From NCBI GenBank assembly GCA_012735465.1, contig JAAYHJ010000084.1, positions 1 to 32,425 of the forward strand: a DNA stretch of 32,425 nucleotides. The letters are read 5' to 3'. Shown in pieces: positions 26,830-32,425 of the stretch. The stretch comes from Clostridiaceae bacterium. GTDB taxonomy: Bacteria; Bacillota; Clostridia; SK-Y3. Every line of letters starts with the position of its first letter. Within the stretch, counting starts at the first letter, position 1. A model generated the notes under the pieces. The model ran no database searches, was not told where the DNA came from, and saw only the letters and a program-made list of their open reading frames with translations. The position numbers and the translations under genes were made by a program.

Positions 26830-28992
26830 CTATTTTTGCAGGTAATTGTATATCATTACGGCAGCCTCACCGCGGGTAAGTTTATTCTTTGGATAGAACA
26901 TTCCGTCACTTCCGTTAATAATCTTTAGTCCGGTAGCAATGGATATATATCCGATTAAATCAGGGTTGGCATTGTCCATATCCTTAAACGGATACTGGTA
27001 AATTCCTTTAATATCTGCCACTTTATCGTATTTTAATGCACGTATAATAAATTTAACGCTTTCTTCCCTGGATACAACAGCATCCGGAGCTTTTTCGCTT
27101 TCTTTGACGATTCCTTCCCTGATGAGGAATCTATACATGTCATCCAATTCCTTTGTATCGGTTTCTGCAACGGGATAAGGTCCATAGTAATTCAGCGTCT
27201 TGGAAAGCAGGCGGAAGAAGTCTTTCTGCAAAATCTCCTGGTCCGGCTTAAATTCCGGCCCGTCCAAAGCAATGCCGAATTCTGAAAGAAATCTTATCTG
27301 CTTTTCTGCAAAATGTCCGTCTATATCCGTGTATTCCACCGGTTTATTTTCTTTATAAGGCTTTCCGCTATAGTCCAAAATGACTCCCGTATTGGCATCA
27401 AATAGCAGGGGCTTATCTTGCTTTACTCCGTATACCAGTTTAATCTGCATGTTTTTACCTTGGTAAGGAGGTACGATTTCACTGTATTTTGCATCTGCTT
27501 CATTTTTGTATTGTACCCTGTACTGCAGCTCCATACCTATTTCTTTAAACATTTTTTCATATATGGTATCCAGAGGCAGTGCCTGGTCTACGGAAGGGAA
27601 GTCAACATCGAACCAGTTCATATCGAAATAGGTAATTTTTCCGCCAACCGCATCATACCCTACACGAATATAGTTATTTGGAAATACAGCATTACCAACT
27701 TTTCTTATGTAAGAAAAACTATATTGTAAAGGATTTTCTCCGGTGCGGTAGTAAATCTGGTTTTCAGTGCCTATGTCAAACACAGTTTGGCTGAATTTGT
27801 CAGGATTGAATTGCTTTAAAAATGCTTCTACAGCAGCCCTGGACTCTTCTTCATTGTACTTGGCTTTTACGTTTCCTTCATAATATACGTCATTGTAGAA
27901 ACTCTTAATTTCCCCTGTTTTTGCGTCTAAGCTTACATTGATATAAGCTGACCTTTCATTATCATTTTTAGCTTCTTTAGTAAAATACAGGTACCAAGTG
28001 TATTCGTCTTTCAAGGGCCAGTTCCTGGACAGATTTGCACTTCTCAGCTTAAATGCATTTGTAAGATTCAGCTCCTTTATACTTCTTGCTTTTGCTTCAG
28101 CCTTTTCCTTGCTGAGCAGCTTGGAAACCTGGTTAACGGCATTTATTTCTTCGGGAGATAATACCGGCTCTGCTGCTTGCTTTTCTGAAACAACTATTTT
28201 ACCATTATCGTAAGCATATCCGCCGCCTCCGGCATAATATACGGGTTCCAGGTCAATTTTTTCGCCTGTAAAACCGTCAATATATGAGTTCATGACATAT
28301 ATTGGTGCATAGGCAGCAAATACTTTAATTTCTTCATCAATGACTGCATAATCATAAATCAGCCTTAAACCCAGTTTTTCCATGTATGCCTTTTGGGCTT
28401 CTTCCAAAGAAATAATATTTTTCGGCTCCGGGAATTCCAAGTTCTCCGACCAGTTGCAGTAGTAGCTTTGAACCTGGCCCGTCTGACGGTTTACGTCTAT
28501 GGAAACGGTATCATTATAGAAGGGGATACCATTCACAATGCGTGTATAATAAAAGTAATAGTAAGGTTCTGTAATAGAAGGCTGTATGGTATCGTATTCC
28601 TTCAGCTGATATACAATTCCGGGGTTTACCTTTTCAATGAATTTGTCCGCTATCTCTTTTGCTTCCTGCCGGCTTATTTTTGGAAATTTTACATCATAGT
28701 TGTAAGGAGTATAATGATAATAATTTAATATGGTTCCATTGCTGTCAATGGTAACGCTTACATTGTCCTGGTCACCTTCTCTGTTGTTCCAGGATAGATA
28801 CCAGACTTGTCTGTTTTCCTGCATATCCATGCTGTAATTGAAGTCGGTATAATTGTTGCCTATGGACAATTTTTCTTTTGCAATTTTTATCACTCTTTCC
28901 AGGTCCTTATCCCCCGCTGCAAATATTTGAGACGGGATGAACACTGAAACCAAAAGAACCAGTGATAGGAGTAAAGCAATTTTTCTTTTCAT
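26830..28992 (-). CDS. Secreted PepSY/YcdB-like repeat protein with SLH domains
   Basis: A 720-residue exported protein. The signal peptide (1-25, with LLLSLVLLVSVF and cleavage near IFA-AG) is followed by a region with five copies of a D-x3-G-x-I/V strand motif at about residues 82, 167, 355, 447 and 532, as in YcdB/YcdC and PepSY-type proteins. S-layer homology segments follow from about 555 to 720 (YTDIDGHFAEKQI, then RFLIREGI and KDMDNANPDLIGYISIATGL, ending TRGEAAVMIYNYLQK). SLH domains bind pyruvylated wall polymers, so the protein is probably on the cell surface. PepSY-type domains are often linked to protease inhibition; no protease gene is adjacent. The ATG at 28992 has GAGGTGG 7 bases upstream; an earlier in-frame start at 29022 is less likely. 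Confidence 0.8.
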   Translation of the reverse strand: MKRKIALLLSLVLLVSVFIPSQIFAAGDKDLERVIKIAKEKLSIGNNYTDFNYSMDMQENRQVWYLSWNNREGDQDNVSVTIDSNGTILNYYHYTPYNYDVKFPKISRQEAKEIADKFIEKVNPGIVYQLKEYDTIQPSITEPYYYFYYTRIVNGIPFYNDTVSIDVNRQTGQVQSYYCNWSENLEFPEPKNIISLEEAQKAYMEKLGLRLIYDYAVIDEEIKVFAAYAPIYVMNSYIDGFTGEKIDLEPVYYAGGGGYAYDNGKIVVSEKQAAEPVLSPEEINAVNQVSKLLSKEKAEAKARSIKELNLTNAFKLRSANLSRNWPLKDEYTWYLYFTKEAKNDNERSAYINVSLDAKTGEIKSFYNDVYYEGNVKAKYNEEESRAAVEAFLKQFNPDKFSQTVFDIGTENQIYYRTGENPLQYSFSYIRKVGNAVFPNNYIRVGYDAVGGKITYFDMNWFDVDFPSVDQALPLDTIYEKMFKEIGMELQYRVQYKNEADAKYSEIVPPYQGKNMQIKLVYGVKQDKPLLFDANTGVILDYSGKPYKENKPVEYTDIDGHFAEKQIRFLSEFGIALDGPEFKPDQEILQKDFFRLLSKTLNYYGPYPVAETDTKELDDMYRFLIREGIVKESEKAPDAVVSREESVKFIIRALKYDKVADIKGIYQYPFKDMDNANPDLIGYISIATGLKIINGSDGMFYPKNKLTRGEAAVMIYNYLQK

Positions 28993-29184
28993 AAAATAAC
29001 CACCTCTTTCTTTGTTTTTCATTTTTATAGACTGCGTATTTCGGGAAATGTTCCAAGTTTACTGAAAATTTCATTTTTTCATACAATATTTTGTTAATAA
29101 TGTAATGACCCTAAGCATCCGTACACAGTTTTATATTTACGAAAATGGGTATATATAAATTAAGATAAATAATGACATATACGT

Positions 29185-29212
29185 TTGGATAATTTTTTAT
29201 ATATTTTATATA
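29185..29212 (+). promoter_or_regulatory. Candidate promoter for pflB
   Basis: TTGGAT (29185-29190), 16 bases, TATATA (29207-29212), about 70 bases before the pflB start. It lies in the 289-base divergent gap between the SLH gene and pflB. The AT-rich sequence makes the exact choice uncertain. Confidence 0.35.
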
Positions 29213-29281
29213 AAAAAGAATTCCGTTTTACATTAAATGTTGTATATGTCGCAGGAAAGGAAATATGAAAGAGGTGAAAAA

Positions 29282-31510
29282 ATGGATGCTTGGAGAGGAT
29301 TTAATAAAGGCAACTGGTGCTCAGAAATTGACGTACGGGATTTTATCATAAGAAATGTAACACCTTACGAGGGAGACAGCAGCTTTTTGGTTGGCCCTTC
29401 AGACAGAACAAGGAAAGTTTGGGATAAGGTTAGCAAGCTTTTGGAGGAAGAAAGGAAAAGAGGAGGAACGCTGGCAGTAGACGGGCATACCGTATCCACT
29501 ATTACTTCCCATGCTCCGGGATATATTGATAAGGATAATGAGGTAATAGTGGGGCTGCAGACGGATGAGCCTCTTAAGAGGGCAATTATGCCCTTTGGCG
29601 GTATAAGAATGGTGATTAAAGGCTGCGAGGCCTATGGAGGTACCCTTGACCCTGAGATTAAAGAGATTTTTACCCGCTACCGCAAGACGCACAATGAAGC
29701 CGTATACGATGTATATACACCGGAAATGAGGAGAGCAAAAAAGGCAGGCATTATCACGGGATTACCCGATGCCTATGGAAGAGGAAGGATTATCGGGGAC
29801 TACCGACGAGTGCCCCTCTATGGCCTGGATTATCTGATAAAAGAAAAAGAAGAAGAAAAGAGGATGATGGAGTATGATTATTTTGATGAAAAAGCCATAC
29901 GGGAGCGGGAAGAAGTAGCGGAACAAATAAAAGCGTTTCATGAGCTGAAAGAGATGGGTAAAAGCTACGGCTTTGATTTATCCAGACCGGCTTCCAATGC
30001 AAGGGAAGCGGTACAGTGGCTATACCTGGCATATCTTGCAGCGGTAAAGGAACAAAACGGTGCTGCCATGAGCTTGGGCAGGGTATCAACCTTTTTGGAT
30101 ATATATATTGAAAGGGATTTGAGGGAAGGTAAAATAACCGAAGAAGAAGCCCAGGAACTGATTGACCAGTTTGTAATAAAACTGCGTATTGTACGTTTCC
30201 TGCGCACCCCTGAATATGACAGGTTGTTTAGCGGTGACCCTACCTGGGTTACGGAATCCATCGGTGGTATGGCATTGGACGGAAGGACGCTGGTAACTAA
30301 AAACTCTTACCGCTTTTTAAATACCTTGTATAACCTGGGTCCTGCACCGGAACCGAATATGACGGTGCTATGGTCTCAAAACCTGCCTGATAATTTTAAG
30401 AGGTTTTGTGCCAAGGTTTCCATCGACACCAGCTCAATCCAGTATGAAAGCGACGACCTTATGAGGAAATATTTTGGTGACGATTACGGTATTGCCTGCT
30501 GCGTATCTGCAATGAGGATAGGAAAGCAGATGCAGTTCTTTGGAGCAAGATGTAATCTTGCCAAGGCGTTGCTGTATGCAATCAATGGGGGCCGGGACGA
30601 GGTTACCGGCATACAGGTCGGCCCCAAATTTGCACCCATTAACTCCGAATACCTTGATTATGATGAAGTAATGGAACGATTTGATACAATATTGGATTGG
30701 GTAGCACGTTTATATATAAACACATTAAACATGATTCACTACATGCATGACAAATATGCCTATGAAAGGATTCAAATGGCGCTTCATGACAGGGAAGTTA
30801 TTCGGACCATGGCATGCGGTATAGCAGGATTATCGGTGGTGGTGGATTCCCTTAGCGCCATAAAATATGCAAAGGTAAAGACCCTTCGCAATGAAGAAGG
30901 TATTGTGGTGGATTATGAAGTGGAAGGGGACTATCCTAAGTTTGGGAACAATGATGAGCGGGTTGACAGCATTGCAACTTATGTAGTAAAAATGTTCATG
31001 AATAAAATCAGGAAGCAAAGAACCTATAGGGATTCAATACCCACATTATCCATACTTACCATAACTTCAAACGTGGTATATGGTGAAAAGACGGGTAATA
31101 CACCGGACGGGAGGAAAGCAGGAGAACCCCTGGCTCCGGGAGCAAACCCCATGCATGGAAGGGATATAAAAGGAGCACTGGCAGTTTTAAACTCTATTGC
31201 CAAGCTTCCTTATGAATATGCCCAGGACGGAATTTCTTATACTTTTTCCATTATTCCAAAGGCATTGGGCAAGGATTTGGATAACAGGATAAACAATCTT
31301 AAGGCTCTGTTGGACGGCTATTTTGCCAAAGGTGGGCATCACATTAATGTGAATGTGTTTGAAAAAGAAACGCTCCTGGATGCAATGGAACATCCGGAAA
31401 AGTATCCGCAGCTTACCATACGGGTATCCGGGTATGCGGTGAATTTTATAAAGCTTACCAGGAAACAGCAGTTGGATGTAATAAGCAGAACCTTCCATCA
31501 GAGCATATGA
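29282..31510 (+). CDS. pflB: Formate C-acetyltransferase (pyruvate formate-lyase)
   Basis: A glycyl-radical enzyme that cleaves pyruvate with CoA to acetyl-CoA and formate under anaerobic conditions. The 742-residue protein has the adjacent catalytic cysteines Cys406-Cys407 in [17 protein letters not shown]. The radical glycine is Gly717 in RVSGYAVNF, near the C terminus. The N-terminal segments [11 protein letters not shown]-like ([10 protein letters not shown]) and MPFGGIRM are typical of true PflB, which separates it from glycerol or choline lyases. ATG at 29282 has GAGGTG 5 bases upstream. The stop codon overlaps an ATG of the downstream frame, and pflA follows, so the two are cotranscribed. 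Confidence 0.97.
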   Translation: MDAWRGFNKGNWCSEIDVRDFIIRNVTPYEGDSSFLVGPSDRTRKVWDKVSKLLEEERKRGGTLAVDGHTVSTITSHAPGYIDKDNEVIVGLQTDEPLKRAIMPFGGIRMVIKGCEAYGGTLDPEIKEIFTRYRKTHNEAVYDVYTPEMRRAKKAGIITGLPDAYGRGRIIGDYRRVPLYGLDYLIKEKEEEKRMMEYDYFDEKAIREREEVAEQIKAFHELKEMGKSYGFDLSRPASNAREAVQWLYLAYLAAVKEQNGAAMSLGRVSTFLDIYIERDLREGKITEEEAQELIDQFVIKLRIVRFLRTPEYDRLFSGDPTWVTESIGGMALDGRTLVTKNSYRFLNTLYNLGPAPEPNMTVLWSQNLPDNFKRFCAKVSIDTSSIQYESDDLMRKYFGDDYGIACCVSAMRIGKQMQFFGARCNLAKALLYAINGGRDEVTGIQVGPKFAPINSEYLDYDEVMERFDTILDWVARLYINTLNMIHYMHDKYAYERIQMALHDREVIRTMACGIAGLSVVVDSLSAIKYAKVKTLRNEEGIVVDYEVEGDYPKFGNNDERVDSIATYVVKMFMNKIRKQRTYRDSIPTLSILTITSNVVYGEKTGNTPDGRKAGEPLAPGANPMHGRDIKGALAVLNSIAKLPYEYAQDGISYTFSIIPKALGKDLDNRINNLKALLDGYFAKGGHHINVNVFEKETLLDAMEHPEKYPQLTIRVSGYAVNFIKLTRKQQLDVISRTFHQSI

Positions 31511-31542
31511 TGCAAGAGTATCAACAGGAAAGGGGCGGCAAT

Positions 31543-32274
31543 ATGAGCAATCCGGTAAAAGGACGTATTCATTCGATAGAAACATTTGGTACAGTGGATG
31601 GACCGGGTATCAGGTTTATTGTATTTATGCAAGGCTGTCCCTTGAGGTGTTTGTATTGTCATAATAGGGATACATGGGACCCTAAAGGTGGCCGGGAAGT
31701 AACCGTGGATGAAATAATGGAGGAAATGCAGGATTATATTGAATTCATACGGGCTTCAGGCGGTGGTATCACAGTAACGGGGGGTGAACCAACCCTTCAA
31801 TCGACCTTTGTTACAGAACTGTTTAAGAGGTGCAAAGAAATAAATATTCATACGGCATTGGACACCTCCGGTTTTGCAGATATTAAAAAGGTAGAAGAAC
31901 TGTTAAGGTATACGGATTTAGTGCTGTTGGATATTAAACATGCCGTAAATGAAAAGCATAAATTTTTAACCGGTGTGGGAAATGATAAGATACGTGCTTT
32001 TGCATTGTATCTTTCGGAGATAAACAAACCGGTCTGGATACGGTATGTGCTCATACCGGGGTACACCGACGGTGATGACGATCTGGCAGCGGCAGCTTCC
32101 TTTATTGCAGAATTAAAGAATGTAGAAAGGATTGACGTACTTCCTTATCATTCAATGGGAGAATACAAATGGGAGAAGCTGGGGGAAAAATACGTATTGC
32201 ACGGAGTACAGTCACCAACATCAGAACAGGTAAAAAAGGCAAGAGAAATCCTTGAGGGAAGAATAGCAAAGTAA
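31543..32274 (+). CDS. pflA: Pyruvate formate-lyase activating enzyme
   Basis: A radical SAM enzyme that generates the glycyl radical on PflB. The 243-residue protein has the CxxxCxxC iron-sulfur motif, Cys32, Cys36 and Cys39, in GCPLRCLYCHN. TGGEPTLQ follows as the SAM-binding motif, and DTSGF and LLDIKH lie later in the barrel. ATG at 31543 is preferred because AGGGGCGG lies just upstream; an in-frame ATG at 31507 overlaps the pflB stop and would add 12 residues. There is no extra ferredoxin insert, consistent with PflA and not with activases of other glycyl-radical enzymes. Confidence 0.96.
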   Translation: MSNPVKGRIHSIETFGTVDGPGIRFIVFMQGCPLRCLYCHNRDTWDPKGGREVTVDEIMEEMQDYIEFIRASGGGITVTGGEPTLQSTFVTELFKRCKEINIHTALDTSGFADIKKVEELLRYTDLVLLDIKHAVNEKHKFLTGVGNDKIRAFALYLSEINKPVWIRYVLIPGYTDGDDDLAAAASFIAELKNVERIDVLPYHSMGEYKWEKLGEKYVLHGVQSPTSEQVKKAREILEGRIAK

Positions 32275-32278
32275 AAAT

Positions 32279-32301
32279 GTACGGGTTACTAAAGCCCGTA
32301 C
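32279..32301 (+). terminator. Weak hairpin after pflA
   Basis: GTACGGG and CCCGTAC form a 7-bp stem 5 bases after the pflA stop. No T run follows, so it may be an RNA-end stabiliser or a weak terminator. Confidence 0.4.
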
Positions 32302-32340
32302 CATAGTGTAAAATAATTGTAGGACATTTTAAGGATAAAA

Positions 32341-32425
32341 AAACAAGAGATCCTCACTTTTTGATACAATAGAATCACCATCAAAAACCTTTGAAAAGGA
32401 GGATCTCTTGTGAATACTATTGTAA
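32341..32425 (+). mobile_element. Probable left edge of an insertion sequence
   Basis: A perfect 12-bp inverted repeat, CAAGAGATCCTC (32344-32355) and GAGGATCTCTTG (32399-32410), surrounds an extended -10 box TGATACAAT (32362-32370). It overlaps a strong ribosome binding site AAGGAGG (32396-32402). This layout is typical of transposase gene leaders. The family and true terminal repeat cannot be named from what is present. Confidence 0.4.
32410..32425 (+). CDS. Start of an unidentified gene, possibly a transposase (truncated by window end)
   Basis: GTG at 32410 lies 7 bases after AAGGAGG and opens a frame reading MNTIV before the window ends. A TTG at 32408 is an alternative start in another frame. 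Five codons are too few to identify the product; the transposase call rests only on the leader structure. Confidence 0.35.

Noticed and set aside
29085-29105. TTGTTAATAATG upstream of pflB as a Rex operator
   Set aside because: Only one half-site resembles the Rex consensus; the second inverted half is absent.

Overview
The window looks like chromosomal DNA from an anaerobic, low-GC, Gram-positive bacterium of the class Clostridia, possibly a plant-polysaccharide degrader. The evidence is the HprK/RapZ/WhiA gene set, strong purine-rich ribosome binding sites with several TTG starts, pyruvate formate-lyase with its activase, a pyruvate kinase with the extra C-terminal domain, an SLH-anchored surface protein and a large secreted beta-L-arabinofuranosidase. 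Genus or species cannot be read from the sequence alone.

Layout. (1) 1-547: a tRNA array (end of Met, then Trp, Asp, Thr, Lys) with its own extended -10 promoter and a terminator. (2) 664-8451: a mostly co-directional housekeeping run: hprK, a PHP phosphoesterase, a ROK glucokinase, murB, rapZ, a glycogen debranching enzyme and whiA. The debranching enzyme sits where many Firmicutes carry yvcK. (3) 8539-16589: dnaE, a TRAP (mtrB) homologue, a small conserved protein, pfkA, pyk, a thioesterase and pgsA. (4) 16609-17765: tRNA-Pro(CGG), then about 1 kb without a convincing gene. (5) 17766-23660: two secreted modular proteins with LamG, Ig-like and a shared C-terminal module. The first also carries a GH127-type catalytic domain; the second looks like the same scaffold without the enzyme. 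(6) 23822-26753: a DUF2156 protein, an Eis-like acetyltransferase and a DegV protein, ending at a perfect 17-bp bidirectional terminator. (7) 26830-28992, minus strand: a secreted protein with PepSY/YcdB-like repeats and SLH domains. (8) 29282-32274: pflB and pflA. (9) 32341-32425: the probable edge of an insertion sequence, with only the first codons of its gene present.

How it works together. The window is rich in carbon-flow genes: the HPr kinase/phosphorylase that drives catabolite repression in Firmicutes, glucose phosphorylation, glycogen debranching, the two classic control steps of glycolysis (Pfk, Pyk), and pyruvate cleavage to formate and acetyl-CoA. The secreted arabinofuranosidase could supply sugar from plant material.

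Most worth a second look: the TRAP gene placed next to glycolytic genes with no trp gene in sight; the pfkA promoter overlapping a terminator and the previous gene's stop codon; the near-identical hairpins on both sides of the arabinofuranosidase; the enzyme-less paralogue beside it; the dockerin-like calcium loop near the enzyme's C terminus; and a hairpin that would sequester the ribosome binding site at the insertion-sequence edge. No CRISPR array, prophage or recognised defence system was seen.
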